Origin: Sediminibacillus albus
GTDB taxonomy: Bacteria > Bacillota > Bacilli > Bacillales > Amphibacillaceae
Assembly: GCF_900101125.1 (NCBI RefSeq)
Contig: NZ_FNFL01000006.1
Span: 142,905-206,904, forward strand
Direction of reading: 5' to 3'
DNA length: 64,000 bases
The notes beneath the pieces are model-generated. The model worked only from the letters and a program-made list of their open reading frames with translations, did no database searches and was not told where the DNA came from. The position numbers and the translations under genes were made by a program. Numbering within the stretch: the first letter of the stretch is position 1; the number at the start of each line of letters is the position of its first letter. This document shows, in pieces, positions 1 to 8,371 of this stretch.

Positions 1-811
1 CACTTTCTTTGTTCAATACATTCATCACTTCATTGGCTGTTTTACCTGTTTTATCCATAATATATGGAATCAAAGCAGGGTCAATATTTCCAGATCTTGT
101 CCCCATTGTCACTCCAGCTAAAGGCGTAAAGCCCATAGAGGTATCAATGGACTTTCCGTTCTCAATAGCAGCAATACTTGCACCATTTCCCAAATGACAG
201 GAAATCAGCCTTAATTGATCCAATGGCAAACCTAATAACTCGGAAGCCCGCTGTGAAACATATTTATGGGAAGTACCATGGAAACCATATTTTCTAATTC
301 CGTATTCTTTGTAATATTCATACGGAAGACTATATAAGTAAGATTGCTCTGGCATCGTTTGATGAAAAGCTGTGTCAAATACTGCAACTGATGGTACTTC
401 AGGCAAAATATCCCGGAAGGCACGAATCCCTGTAAGGTTGGCAGGATTGTGCAATGGTGCAAGTTCGGATACTTCTTCTATCTCATTGATTACTTCTTCT
501 GTGATAGTTACCGAATCACTGAACCGCTCGCCGCCGTGGACGACACGATGGCCGATTCCATCAATTTCCTCCAGCGACTGGATGACGCCTGAGGAGGTCA
601 ATTTTTCCAGCAGCATTTTTACCGCTTCTTCATGATCCGGTATTTCTGTTGTTGTTTCATCCTTATTTTCACCGACTTCTATAGTAAAAACAGAGTTTTC
701 AATTCCTATCCGTTCTACCAAGCCTTTAGCCAATACTGTTTCCGCAGGCATTTCGATCAATTGGAATTTAAGTGATGAACTTCCTGCATTTATAGCTAAT
801 ATTTTGCTCAA
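1..811 (-). CDS. ackA: acetate kinase (3' end cut by window edge)
   Basis: Acetate kinase interconverts acetyl phosphate + ADP with acetate + ATP in the cytosolic Pta-AckA overflow pathway. About 270 N-terminal residues are visible of the roughly 395 usual for the family; the C-terminus lies left of position 1. The N-terminus shows the phosphate-1 loop of the ASKHA fold (NAGSSSLKF, about residues 7-15). I chose the TTG start at 809-811 because it gives that conserved N-terminus (SKILAIN) and has an AAGGG motif about 10 bases upstream. A promoter and a cre site lie upstream, and ytxK precedes it on the same strand, as in B. subtilis. Identification is secure. Confidence 0.95.
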   Translation of the reverse strand, partial: MSKILAINAGSSSLKFQLIEMPAETVLAKGLVERIGIENSVFTIEVGENKDETTTEIPDHEEAVKMLLEKLTSSGVIQSLEEIDGIGHRVVHGGERFSDSVTITEEVINEIEEVSELAPLHNPANLTGIRAFRDILPEVPSVAVFDTAFHQTMPEQSYLYSLPYEYYKEYGIRKYGFHGTSHKYVSQRASELLGLPLDQLRLISCHLGNGASIAAIENGKSIDTSMGFTPLAGVTMGTRSGNIDPALIPYIMDKTGKTANEVMNVLNKES

Positions 812-872
812 TTTGATTCAACCCTTTCGTTAATACGTCCTAACATTTCGTTCTATCATTCTTCCCTTACTC

Positions 873-901
873 ATTTAAACACCGCTTTAGAAAGTTTGCA
901 A
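873..901 (-). promoter_or_regulatory. candidate sigma-A promoter of ackA
   Basis: On the minus strand TTGCAA (901-896) and TTAAAT (878-873) are 17 bases apart, which puts transcription start near 866, about 55 bases before the ackA start codon. The -10 is imperfect, so this is an inference, supported by the position of the cre site. Confidence 0.5.
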
Positions 902-915
902 TATCAAGGTTTTAA

Positions 916-929
916 TGATAACGCTTGCC
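916..929 (-). promoter_or_regulatory. CcpA cre site upstream of ackA
   Basis: The minus-strand sequence GGCAAGCGTTATCA matches the cre consensus TGNAANCGNWNNCA at every fixed position except the first. Its centre is about 56 bases upstream of the inferred start site. B. subtilis ackA is activated by CcpA from a cre at about that distance. ccpA itself is in this window. Confidence 0.7.
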
Positions 930-959
930 ATTTAAAATCTTTATTTTCTAACTATTTCT

Positions 960-1952
960 TTATGTTTGCGATATTCCTTCCTTTTTAAACCATTGATTGA
1001 TTTTGACCAGAATATCGTTCATCGCCGATGCATTTTTGAATGATGGCAGTTTCGCCATCAGGGCTTCTTTTGGCGGCTTTGTATTTTGACCCTTTTTTTG
1101 CAGGATAAAGATGCTTTTCGCATTGTTTTCTGTTTTAAAAATGCTTGTTGGCAACTGGACTAGACCAAGTATATGAGCATTTTTTTGGATAAAGGCGTTT
1201 AACTTGGAGGCCTCGTCACTGTCAAATAGAAAGTTCGGGATAATAAACATCAAATATCCACCCGGACTGGTGTATTTCATGCTTTGCTCTATAAGAAGAT
1301 GATGCGCATAGGAATGTCCTTCATCTGCCTTTAATTCATAATCATTGGCTACAATATCGTCTGGATAATAACCAACAGGCAAATCTGAAACAATCAAGTC
1401 TCCAGGTTCCATTAAAAATGGACGCAAACTATCCTGATGAAAAAGTTCCAGGTCAATTTGCTGCAAATTGGCACTCATCAATGCAATTTTTATTAGGGAA
1501 GGGTCTACTTCACTCCCAAAAGGAATAGCGTTCACCCGCAAATTATTTATTACGGCCGTCAATAAGTTACCTGTTCCACACGCAGGGTCAAATAAACGTA
1601 TTTGCTGATTCGACTGGATGAGCTTATTGGCTAAGTATCCGACAAACATTGCCACTGTGTCAGGCGTAATTAAATGTTGTTGCTGCGTGGCTCCCTTCAT
1701 CCCCTTCAATGCTGCCAGCTGTATCCCTTTTCTTATCTCTTCTTTCTCAAAGTTGTCTATATCAATTTCAGTTGCTTTTTTTTGCAGTTGTTGCTTTAAT
1801 AAATCAGTCATTTCTTCTGTTGCTTTCTGCGTGAATAAAAATTCCAATACTAGAGCCAGACCATCCAAATAAGTTATATTCATCTGATGCTGTGCCTGTT
1901 CAGACGCTCCATCGAGCCAATTGAAAATATGTTCAATGTTATTGTGTTCCAA
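960..1952 (-). CDS. ytxK: class I SAM-dependent methyltransferase, YtxK family
   Basis: This 330-residue protein resembles the methyltransferase core of N6-adenine DNA methylases. It has a SAM-binding motif (FDPACGTGNLL, about residues 140-150) and a motif-IV-like segment reading SDLPVGYYPDD, where active N6-methylases have NPPY/DPPY. No target-recognition domain or restriction partner is seen, so it is probably not a restriction-modification enzyme; its substrate is unknown. The start is TTG, preceded by a GGGGGAAG ribosome-binding site. It sits immediately upstream of ackA and downstream of tpx, the B. subtilis order, and may be co-transcribed with one of them. Confidence 0.85.
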   Translation of the reverse strand: MEHNNIEHIFNWLDGASEQAQHQMNITYLDGLALVLEFLFTQKATEEMTDLLKQQLQKKATEIDIDNFEKEEIRKGIQLAALKGMKGATQQQHLITPDTVAMFVGYLANKLIQSNQQIRLFDPACGTGNLLTAVINNLRVNAIPFGSEVDPSLIKIALMSANLQQIDLELFHQDSLRPFLMEPGDLIVSDLPVGYYPDDIVANDYELKADEGHSYAHHLLIEQSMKYTSPGGYLMFIIPNFLFDSDEASKLNAFIQKNAHILGLVQLPTSIFKTENNAKSIFILQKKGQNTKPPKEALMAKLPSFKNASAMNDILVKINQWFKKEGISQT

Positions 1953-2092
1953 AATACTTCCCCCATTCCATTCTGTTCATCAGCCTTTAATTTTAACAAA
2001 ACAAGCCGAGACAACGAAAAAATATGTTTACCAATTCAATATACTCGCTATGTATCTTTTACTTACTCTGTGCTCTTTCTTATTTAAAACAT

Positions 2093-2202
2093 AAAAAAGC
2101 TGCCCTTCTGAAGTTCGTCTTTTTCATTAGTAACAGCAAGGAATATAAACGATGTGTCCTCGCATTAAAATGAATCAGACCCTGACAGTTGGGGCAGCCT
2201 TT
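2093..2202 (-). terminator. terminator downstream of tpx
   Basis: On the minus strand GGCTGCCC and GGGCAGC pair around a loop of about 85 bases and are followed by TTTTTTA. The loop is long, so internal structure is likely. Confidence 0.5.
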
Positions 2203-2216
2203 TGATCAATTACTGA

Positions 2217-2717
2217 TTAATTAGTCGTTCTGACAGCTTCCAAGGCTTTTTCATAGTTCGGATGGTTAGTTCCTTCGCTCACGTACTCTGTATAAGTTAC
2301 TTTTCCTTCTGAATCAATTACAAACACGGAACGGGCCAGCAAGCGTAACTCTTGCATCAGCACCCCGTAATTTTCTGCAAAGTCGGCATCTTTATGGTCG
2401 GAAAAGATATCTATATGCTGGATATCATTAGCCGCTTTCCAACGTTTTTGAGCAAAAGGCAAGTCCATGCTAATAGTTAAAACCTTAACATTACCAAGCT
2501 TTTCAGCCTCATCATTAAACCTTTTCGTTTGCTCTGCACATACTCCTGTGTCAACGGATGGTACCACACTAATTAGTTTTACCTGGCCGCTGTAATCAGC
2601 TAAACTAACTTCATTCAAGCTATTATCTAATACCTTGAAGTCGGGAGCCTGGTCTCCTGTCTTTACTTCTTTACCAACTAGAGTCATAGGCGTTCCTTTA
2701 AAAGTTACTTCTGCCAT
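2217..2717 (-). CDS. tpx: thiol peroxidase (Tpx), single-cysteine form
   Basis: This is a peroxiredoxin of the Tpx family, which reduces hydrogen peroxide and alkyl hydroperoxides. The 166-residue protein has the typical N-terminus, the peroxidatic cysteine in VPSVDTGVC (C60), and LPFAQKRW followed by Lys94. Classical Tpx enzymes carry the resolving cysteine at that last position (RWC or RFC). No other cysteine is present, so the usual intramolecular disulfide cannot form. The start at 2717 follows TTGGAGG at good spacing; a longer upstream frame would place the ribosome-binding site inside the gene. It may be recycled by an external thiol such as bacillithiol (inference). Confidence 0.93.
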   Translation of the reverse strand: MAEVTFKGTPMTLVGKEVKTGDQAPDFKVLDNSLNEVSLADYSGQVKLISVVPSVDTGVCAEQTKRFNDEAEKLGNVKVLTISMDLPFAQKRWKAANDIQHIDIFSDHKDADFAENYGVLMQELRLLARSVFVIDSEGKVTYTEYVSEGTNHPNYEKALEAVRTTN

Positions 2718-2752
2718 TTTATCAGCCTCCAAAAATTAATTTATCTTTTATA

Positions 2753-2782
2753 ATTATGAAGGCAATGGGTAAGATTGTCTAA
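2753..2782 (-). promoter_or_regulatory. candidate promoter of tpx
   Basis: Minus strand TTAGAC (2782-2777) and CATAAT (2758-2753) are separated by 18 bases, just upstream of the tpx ribosome-binding site. The match is moderate. Confidence 0.4.
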
Positions 2783-2799
2783 CATAATGAAATCGCCCT

Positions 2800-3330
2800 C
2801 TACTCTTCCTCATCCTCACTATTGTCTTTGTCTTTGCTTTTATCTTTGTCCTGCTTAGACTTGCTCTTTTCCTCTTTGGACTTTTTACTTTTATTGCTAT
2901 TGCCAGTGGATTGATCAATTATTTCTTGAATCTTGTCCATAGCCTGTGGAGCAAATTCAAGCAATTTTTCGTAAAGATGTGTGTGTTGATCTAGATGGAT
3001 CATTTGCACACCTTTCTGATTGACAATAAGAAAAGCTATCGGTGTAATTGATACGCCCCCGCCGCTGCCGCCGCCAAATGGGAGACTGCTTTTGCTGCTT
3101 CCCTCAGAATCAGAGTCAGAGTCAGAATCAGAACTGGAATTGCCGCCAGATTGGCCGCCTTTAAACTCGGATCCCCCAGCTGCAAAACCGAAACCCACTC
3201 TGGAGACAGTAATAATCATACTACCGTCTGGAGATTCTACCGGATCACCAATAATAGTATTGACATCAACCATATCTTTTAGATTTTCCATGGCTGTAGT
3301 CATTAACCCTTCAATTGGATGTTCACTCAT
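2800..3330 (-). CDS. ytfJ: GerW-family sporulation protein YtfJ
   Basis: YtfJ/GerW is a conserved spore protein that in B. subtilis is needed for efficient germination with some nutrients. The N-terminal part (about residues 1-115) is the conserved region (TTAMENLKDMVD, VSRVGFGFAAGG, ITPIAFLIV). Two low-complexity stretches stand out: an (SD)n serine-aspartate run with glycines at about residues 85-110, and a C-terminal 35-residue tail of alternating Lys/Ser/Asp/Glu. The start follows GGAGG. It lies 13 bases downstream of ytfI and is probably co-transcribed with it. Sporulation-specific control is expected but no clear sigma-F/G promoter was found. Confidence 0.9.
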   Translation of the reverse strand: MSEHPIEGLMTTAMENLKDMVDVNTIIGDPVESPDGSMIITVSRVGFGFAAGGSEFKGGQSGGNSSSDSDSDSDSEGSSKSSLPFGGGSGGGVSITPIAFLIVNQKGVQMIHLDQHTHLYEKLLEFAPQAMDKIQEIIDQSTGNSNKSKKSKEEKSKSKQDKDKSKDKDNSEDEEE

Positions 3331-3343
3331 GTGACTAGCCTCC

Positions 3344-3967
3344 TTAGGTTTTAATAGGTTCTTTGGTTGCCTGCGTATTCTGTTTAGGCAGATACTTCGC
3401 TATATGACGAAAGATGCGTATAGCTTGTCCCAATCGAATGGAAAAAATACACTCTAGTTCTGTGTGAATCCGGTCTTGCTGAAACAATGGCTGTACATCT
3501 ACATCACAGGCAGCTAATTTATAGACATGTTCATTAATCCAGGAGAGAATAATTGCTTTTATACTCCAGCCAGCACCGGCAGCTACTCCGGTTAAAGTAG
3601 CATCGTCTAATCCGAGCTTTGAAGTCCATGTCAGTTTTTTTATGGTTATTTTAGATAAAAATTCAATAAGGTGCGGAAGTATACTTGTGATGGTCCTCCT
3701 TGTTTCACGGAACTTCTCCCATTTGCTTTTAAGATATTGGATATTTATAGAAACAGGATTCTTTTGTTTAAAAGGTGAATGGCTGTCGCCGGCGCTTAAT
3801 ACTTCTATTTCTTTGGTAAGTATATTGACCCCAAGCGTTTTGATTTCCAGCTTGAGATAGTCAGAGCCATCCCTGAATGTGTAATAAAAAGTTGTATGCA
3901 CACGTAAGAACAGCAGTGAAATCACTAAAAGAATAATCATTAATCCAATCAAAAATACCCACCACAT
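3344..3967 (-). CDS. ytfI: DUF2953 membrane-anchored protein YtfI
   Basis: This 207-residue protein begins with one hydrophobic segment (about residues 2-22, FLIGLMIILLVISLLFL), followed by a mostly soluble DUF2953 region. A second weakly hydrophobic stretch falls near residues 125-145 (AAGAGWSIKAIIL). The function of the family is unknown; it pairs with ytfJ in spore formers, which points to a sporulation role (inference). The ATG start has a very strong ribosome-binding site (GGAGGTGATC). It is the first gene of a probable two-gene operon with ytfJ. Confidence 0.85.
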   Translation of the reverse strand: MWWVFLIGLMIILLVISLLFLRVHTTFYYTFRDGSDYLKLEIKTLGVNILTKEIEVLSAGDSHSPFKQKNPVSINIQYLKSKWEKFRETRRTITSILPHLIEFLSKITIKKLTWTSKLGLDDATLTGVAAGAGWSIKAIILSWINEHVYKLAACDVDVQPLFQQDRIHTELECIFSIRLGQAIRIFRHIAKYLPKQNTQATKEPIKT

Positions 3968-4087
3968 ACAAGATCACCTCCGTCTTCACCAGTATTTTCA
4001 AAAAGACAGATGGTTAAACTAACTTTCATAGATACTTTCCTGCTGGGAATCTTAAAAAAATGATGATAACATGGGATCATACTAGTC

Positions 4088-4142
4088 TTTGTCCATTAAA
4101 CGACTGGCGGAACGGATTGTCAGCCTTTAAATGGACAAACTG
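4088..4142. repeat. long imperfect hairpin upstream of NAD kinase
   Basis: TTTGTCCATTAAA at the left pairs with TTTAAATGGACAAA at the right, and an inner CTG/CAG pairing extends the arms. The 8-mer TGGGATCA occurs on both sides of the structure. There is no T-run, so it looks like an operator or mRNA leader fold rather than a terminator. Confidence 0.45.
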
Positions 4143-4177
4143 GGATCAAGTTTCTAGTAAGACAGGAGGAAGCATTG

Positions 4178-4978
4178 ATGGATAAACGCCGCAACCTATA
4201 TTTTTATTATCCAAAAGAAGATGAATTAGAAAAGAGGTTACAACCTTTATTTAATTTAGCAAAAGATAACGGATTCAATATTGTAGAAAATTCAGCCGAT
4301 GCCAACATTATCATAAGTGTAGGCGGAGACGGGGCTTTTCTGCAGGCAGTAAGAAAAACCGGATTTAGGCAGGATTGTTTATACACAGGAATAGCCAAGT
4401 CGAATGAGGCAGGATTGTATTGTGATTTCAATCTTGATAACTATGACGAAATGGTCAACTCGATGTTACACGAAGAAATGGAAGTTCGCCGCTTTCCCGT
4501 CATAGATGTATTAGTCAATAACCAAGCCCACTTCCTATGCCTTAATGAAGCTAGTATTAGATCCACTTTGATAAAAACAATCGTTATGGATGTTTTTATC
4601 GATGACCAACATTTTGAAACGTTCCGCGGAGATGGCTTGATTGTCGCCACTCCAACAGGCAGTACAGGATACAATAAATCTACTCATGGTGCCGTTGTTG
4701 ATCCCAAAACACCATGCTTTCAAGTAACTGAGCTGGCTTCTTTAAATAACAACAGGTATCGCACACTGGGATCTTCATTTATTCTTGATAAGACAAGGAA
4801 GTTGACTTTAAAAGTTATTCAGGATGGTAATGATTATCCAATCATCGGTTTTGACAATGAAGCATACTCTGTCCGGAACGTAAAAGACTTAACAGTTACT
4901 TTAAGCGACAAAATCGTGAAGACAGTGAAGTTGAAAAATAACTCTTATTGGGACCGAGTGAAAAGGACATTTCTCTAG
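4178..4978 (+). CDS. nadK: NAD kinase (second paralogue type)
   Basis: The enzyme phosphorylates NAD to NADP. The 266-residue protein has the GGDG signature (IISVGGDGAFL, about residues 47-57), the conserved NE motif (CLNEASIR) and the glycine-rich TPTGSTGYNKS segment of the NAD kinase/diacylglycerol kinase fold. Length fits the Bacillus PpnKB/NadK2 type. I chose ATG 4178, seven bases after AGGAGGA, over the adjacent TTG at 4175. It stands alone on the plus strand between minus-strand genes, with a hairpin upstream and its own terminator. In B. subtilis the paralogue ytdI/ppnKB has the same neighbours (amidohydrolase, sspA). Confidence 0.93.
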   Translation: MDKRRNLYFYYPKEDELEKRLQPLFNLAKDNGFNIVENSADANIIISVGGDGAFLQAVRKTGFRQDCLYTGIAKSNEAGLYCDFNLDNYDEMVNSMLHEEMEVRRFPVIDVLVNNQAHFLCLNEASIRSTLIKTIVMDVFIDDQHFETFRGDGLIVATPTGSTGYNKSTHGAVVDPKTPCFQVTELASLNNNRYRTLGSSFILDKTRKLTLKVIQDGNDYPIIGFDNEAYSVRNVKDLTVTLSDKIVKTVKLKNNSYWDRVKRTFL

Positions 4979-4994
4979 AAAATAATCCAAACAT

Positions 4995-5027
4995 ATAAAA
5001 AGGAGGTTTCCTGTCCGGAAACCTCCC
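4995..5027 (-). terminator. terminator of the amidohydrolase gene
   Basis: A 10-bp perfect stem (GGAGGTTTCC / GGAAACCTCC, 5002-5026) is followed on the minus strand by TTTTTATATG. Confidence 0.85.
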
Positions 5028-5030
5028 TAA

Positions 5031-5061
5031 GCTGTCGAGGGACTCCCGACAGCCCTTTTTA
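5031..5061 (+). terminator. terminator of NAD kinase
   Basis: The stem GCTGTCG / CGACAGC (5031-5053) is followed by CCTTTTT on the plus strand. It lies back to back with the opposite-strand terminator. Confidence 0.8.
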
Positions 5062-5062
5062 A

Positions 5063-6658
5063 TTACTGGATTCTTTGATATACAACTTCTTCGTCCACTA
5101 CTGTCTGCTCTACTTTTAAAGTATGTATTTGCTCTGGGTCAATGGTAAAAGGATCCTTGTCAAGTATGGTGAAATCTGCAGTATAACCTCTTTCAATTTT
5201 GCCTTGATCATGTTCATGGCATGATGCATAGGCACTTCCCTTCGTATATAGTGAGATTGCTTCATACATAGACAATCTTTCATGATCCTGGTAAGTTTCT
5301 CCATTTGCGGTTGATTTTCTTGAGATTGCAGCTTCAATGCCGAGTAACGGGTCTACACTTTCAATTGGTGCATCCGACCCGGCTGCACACGGAATCTGTC
5401 TATTCAAAAAGGATTTCCAAGCATAAGCATATTTTAACCGTTTCTCTCCAATCCTGTCGATTATCCAAGGAAAATCGGAGGCAACGAAAGTCGGTTGGAT
5501 ATCTAATACGACGTCCAATTGTTCTAATAGCCCTAACAGCTCCTCGTTTACGATCTGTGCATGAATGATCCGATCCCGCCTGCCATTATCCAGAGGGAAC
5601 TTCTGTAATGTTTTTGCTACTGCCTCAACCGCCTTATCGCCAATAGCATGCACAGCGACAGGCATGCCATATTTCCGAGCCATCTGAACAAGTGATTCCA
5701 ATCTTTGCTGGCTATGAATGTTGATACCCGAGTTTTCAGGCTCATCCTGATATGGCTCTGACAACCAAGCTGTTCGTCCGCCCAGCGCACCGTCAGAAAA
5801 GATTTTCATTGCCCCCATTTCAATGTAAGGTGTTCCCTGGTGATAATCCAATCCAGCAGCTGCCATGTCCTCGATTACTTCATGATGCACGAGTAAATGC
5901 GCGCGGAATTTACGCTTGATTCCATCGATTCCTTTTTTAAAAGCATTATATGTTTTAGTAAAGCCTCCGTAATAGTTTAAATCTTCACTATGCCCGCCGA
6001 CTAATCCATACTGATGGAGATCATCTACCGCCGTTTGTACGATAGCTGTTAAATGTTCTTCTGACATCGATGGAACCACGGCCTTAATAAACTCTTGCGC
6101 CGTATCGAGAAAGTAGCCAGTCGGTTCGCCTGTTGAATCCCTTACGACTACCCCACCCTGCGGGTCCGCTGTATCTCTATTAATACCTCCCATTTCCATT
6201 GCAGCCGTATTGGCAAGCAAAGCATGCCTGCAAATTCTGTTCAATACCATCGGATTTTCCGGACAAATAGCGTCCAGTTCATCTTTATGCAGTATTCTTG
6301 GTGTTTCCCATTGATTCTCGTTCCATCCCTCTCCGATCAGCCATTCGCCGGCTGCTAATTGGGTTGATCGGCTGCGTAGCGCCTGGAGAACTTCTTCCGG
6401 AGATTGCAGTGCAGATAAATCCAAATGGATTAACTTTTCACCGTGGCCGATGATATGTAAGTGGCTGTCAATGAAACCCGGGAACATCGTTTTCCCCTGC
6501 AGATGATGAACAGTGTCTATTTCTTCCTGATATTTAGCTCTCAATTCAGAAAGCGATCCAGTATCCTGAATCAAACCGTTTGCCGTAAAAACTGCTTCTA
6601 CTTTATCCATTTCAGCTTTCATTGTATAAATATTGCCGCCTTGCCATAGTGTTCCCAT
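5063..6658 (-). CDS. ytcJ: amidohydrolase family 3 protein, YtcJ-like
   Basis: This 531-residue metal-dependent hydrolase of the amidohydrolase-3 group has the HxH metal motif (FIDSHLHIIGHG, about residues 60-71), a conserved His in VAVHAIGDKA and a C-terminal aspartate in GSDAPIE, all in the usual order. It is expected to cleave C-N bonds in a small amide or cyclic substrate, but the substrate cannot be predicted. No signal peptide, so it is cytosolic. Length matches B. subtilis YtcJ, which sits in the same place beside NAD kinase and sspA. It is monocistronic with its own terminator. Confidence 0.88.
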   Translation of the reverse strand: MGTLWQGGNIYTMKAEMDKVEAVFTANGLIQDTGSLSELRAKYQEEIDTVHHLQGKTMFPGFIDSHLHIIGHGEKLIHLDLSALQSPEEVLQALRSRSTQLAAGEWLIGEGWNENQWETPRILHKDELDAICPENPMVLNRICRHALLANTAAMEMGGINRDTADPQGGVVVRDSTGEPTGYFLDTAQEFIKAVVPSMSEEHLTAIVQTAVDDLHQYGLVGGHSEDLNYYGGFTKTYNAFKKGIDGIKRKFRAHLLVHHEVIEDMAAAGLDYHQGTPYIEMGAMKIFSDGALGGRTAWLSEPYQDEPENSGINIHSQQRLESLVQMARKYGMPVAVHAIGDKAVEAVAKTLQKFPLDNGRRDRIIHAQIVNEELLGLLEQLDVVLDIQPTFVASDFPWIIDRIGEKRLKYAYAWKSFLNRQIPCAAGSDAPIESVDPLLGIEAAISRKSTANGETYQDHERLSMYEAISLYTKGSAYASCHEHDQGKIERGYTADFTILDKDPFTIDPEQIHTLKVEQTVVDEEVVYQRIQ

Positions 6659-6814
6659 TGCCTTTTCTTCCCCTTTGCGAACCTTCTTCTTTGTTGATTG
6701 ATAATAGTTACTTCCAAGATAAACATGGCCTTGATCAAGAATTTTTGCGTTGTTCTCCTGTTACAGACCATAAGAAGGTTGTTTAATTGTTAATCATTTT
6801 AAACTTTTCAGACA

Positions 6815-6848
6815 TAAAAGAAAAGGGTAGTGCATCACTACCCTTTGT
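6815..6848 (-). terminator. terminator of sspA
   Basis: AAAGGGTAGTG and CACTACCCTTT form an 11-bp stem with a 3-base loop; on the minus strand it is followed by TCTTTTATG. Confidence 0.8.
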
Positions 6849-6871
6849 TTATGCCAAAATATTATTTATTA

Positions 6872-7066
6872 TTATCCGCGGAACTGTTGTTGGGCAGTTG
6901 ACACCAAACGTTTAGTGATTTCTCCACCTACAGAACCGTTAGCACGGGAAGTTGTATCAGCACCAAGCTGTACACCAAATTCTTGAGCGATTTCCACTTT
7001 CATTTGGTTAAGCGCCTGCTCAACACCTGGAACTAAAAGCTGATTGCTATTGTTGTTATTTGCCAT
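6872..7066 (-). CDS. sspA: alpha/beta-type small acid-soluble spore protein
   Basis: This 64-residue DNA-binding protein is made in the forespore, coats spore DNA and protects it against UV and heat. It has both family signatures: the germination-protease cleavage region (KMEIA-like, here [13 protein letters not shown], about residues 23-35) and the C-terminal motif GGEITKRLV. The ATG start follows AAGGAGGTG. It is monocistronic with a strong terminator, typical of ssp genes. Endospore formation in the host is strongly implied. Confidence 0.96.
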   Translation of the reverse strand: MANNNNSNQLLVPGVEQALNQMKVEIAQEFGVQLGADTTSRANGSVGGEITKRLVSTAQQQFRG

Positions 7067-7092
7067 GATGATTCACCTCCTTATAACATTTT

Positions 7093-7122
7093 TATCATAT
7101 CCTCTAGGAAGTGAATCATTCA
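7093..7122 (-). promoter_or_regulatory. possible sigma-G promoter of sspA
   Basis: Minus strand TGAATGA (7122-7116) resembles the sigma-G -35 (GHATR) and ATATGATA (7100-7093) loosely resembles the -10. Spacing is 15 bases, shorter than the usual 17-18, so confidence is low. Confidence 0.3.
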
Positions 7123-7162
7123 GTACGGCGAATGGTAGTTGTTGCAAATAACCCCAGTATTA

Positions 7163-8365
7163 TTACAAGAGATCGCTAAATTCCCGTTCCTCTTCAGAGG
7201 CAGGCTTAATGCTTACAATGTCTATATTAGCAAGTGTCTCATTTAATTCTTCGGTAAAGTCTGCTGATTGTTCAAACTGATTGACTTTTTCACGCCTTGG
7301 CATAGTTTTAGGTGCATTAGGCACAAATACGGTACAACAATCTTCATATGGTCGAATAGAGATATCATACGTATCAATCGATTGCGATATATCGATAATA
7401 TCCTCTTTATCCATAGCAATCAACGGGCGAAGCACGGGATAGTTAGTTACCTCATTGATGGAATGCATACTCTCCATTGTCTGGCTCGCTACCTGTCCCA
7501 AGCTTTCCCCGGTAGTTAATGAAAGAATACCTTCTCTCTCAGCAATTTTCTCACTTACTCTCATCATCATGCGCCGCATCACTGTCATCGAATAACCGTG
7601 AGGGATGGATTGGTGTATTTTCTGCTGCAGTTTTGTGAACGGAACAACATGAATACGGATGGAATGGCCATAATCAGTTAATTTGCGCGCCAAATCAAAT
7701 ACTTTTTGCTTCGATCTTTCGCTAGTGAACGGCGGCGAATGAAAGTGAACGGCTTCCACCTGAACGCCCCGCTTCATTGTTAAGTAACCGGCAACAGGGC
7801 TGTCAATGCCGCCAGAAAGAAGCAAAAGCGTTTTGCCCGAAGATCCGACAGGCAGTCCTCCTGCTCCTGCAATTTTTTGAGAAGTGATATAAGTTCCATC
7901 CTGGCGTACTTCTACTCTCAATTCTATATCGGGATAATGGACATCGACCGTGTAGCCATCAGTGTTACTCAACAGATACCCTCCCAATACTTGATTCAAG
8001 TCTTGGGACTTAATCGGAAACGACTTATCCGTTCTTTTAGCAGTAATTTTAAAAGTTTCTACCCCATCTGCTTCCTCGAGAGCAAAAAGAGCAGCTTTTT
8101 TTATTTCTTCTGTATCATTTTCTACTTTAATAGCCAGGCTCAAGCTGTGAATACCGAAAATATGCCGGCATTTCTCGATGATTGGTTCAGGGTCCTGGCC
8201 ATTCAGTAAGACATACATTCGGTCTCTTTGTCTTTTGATTTTTATATCTGGTACTTCTTTTAATTTATTTCGCACATTTTCTTGTAATTTAACGGTGAAA
8301 TTTTTTCTGTTTTTTCCTTTTAATGCTATCTCTCCATAGCGGAGGACAATGTATTCATATTGCAT
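7163..8365 (-). CDS. thiI: tRNA 4-thiouridine sulfurtransferase ThiI
   Basis: ThiI transfers sulfur to U8 of tRNA (s4U) and in many bacteria supplies sulfur for the thiamine thiazole. The 400-residue protein has the N-terminal ferredoxin-like and THUMP region (about 1-165) and a PP-loop adenylation motif LLLLSGGIDSPVAG (about 182-195). It ends after the PP-loop domain and lacks the C-terminal rhodanese domain of the E. coli enzyme, as in B. subtilis. The neighbouring cysteine desulfurase ends 6 bases upstream; the pair forms an operon and a sulfur relay. Confidence 0.96.
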   Translation of the reverse strand: MQYEYIVLRYGEIALKGKNRKNFTVKLQENVRNKLKEVPDIKIKRQRDRMYVLLNGQDPEPIIEKCRHIFGIHSLSLAIKVENDTEEIKKAALFALEEADGVETFKITAKRTDKSFPIKSQDLNQVLGGYLLSNTDGYTVDVHYPDIELRVEVRQDGTYITSQKIAGAGGLPVGSSGKTLLLLSGGIDSPVAGYLTMKRGVQVEAVHFHSPPFTSERSKQKVFDLARKLTDYGHSIRIHVVPFTKLQQKIHQSIPHGYSMTVMRRMMMRVSEKIAEREGILSLTTGESLGQVASQTMESMHSINEVTNYPVLRPLIAMDKEDIIDISQSIDTYDISIRPYEDCCTVFVPNAPKTMPRREKVNQFEQSADFTEELNETLANIDIVSIKPASEEEREFSDLL

Positions 8366-8371
8366 TTCTAT

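Noticed and set aside
960..1952. Restriction-modification methyltransferase
   Set aside because: The N6-methylase-like core lacks a specificity domain, has DLPV in place of NPPY, and no endonuclease is nearby; it is the conserved ytxK.
4207..4723. Minus-strand frames within NAD kinase
   Set aside because: Overlap a gene with full family motifs on the other strand; no independent signals.
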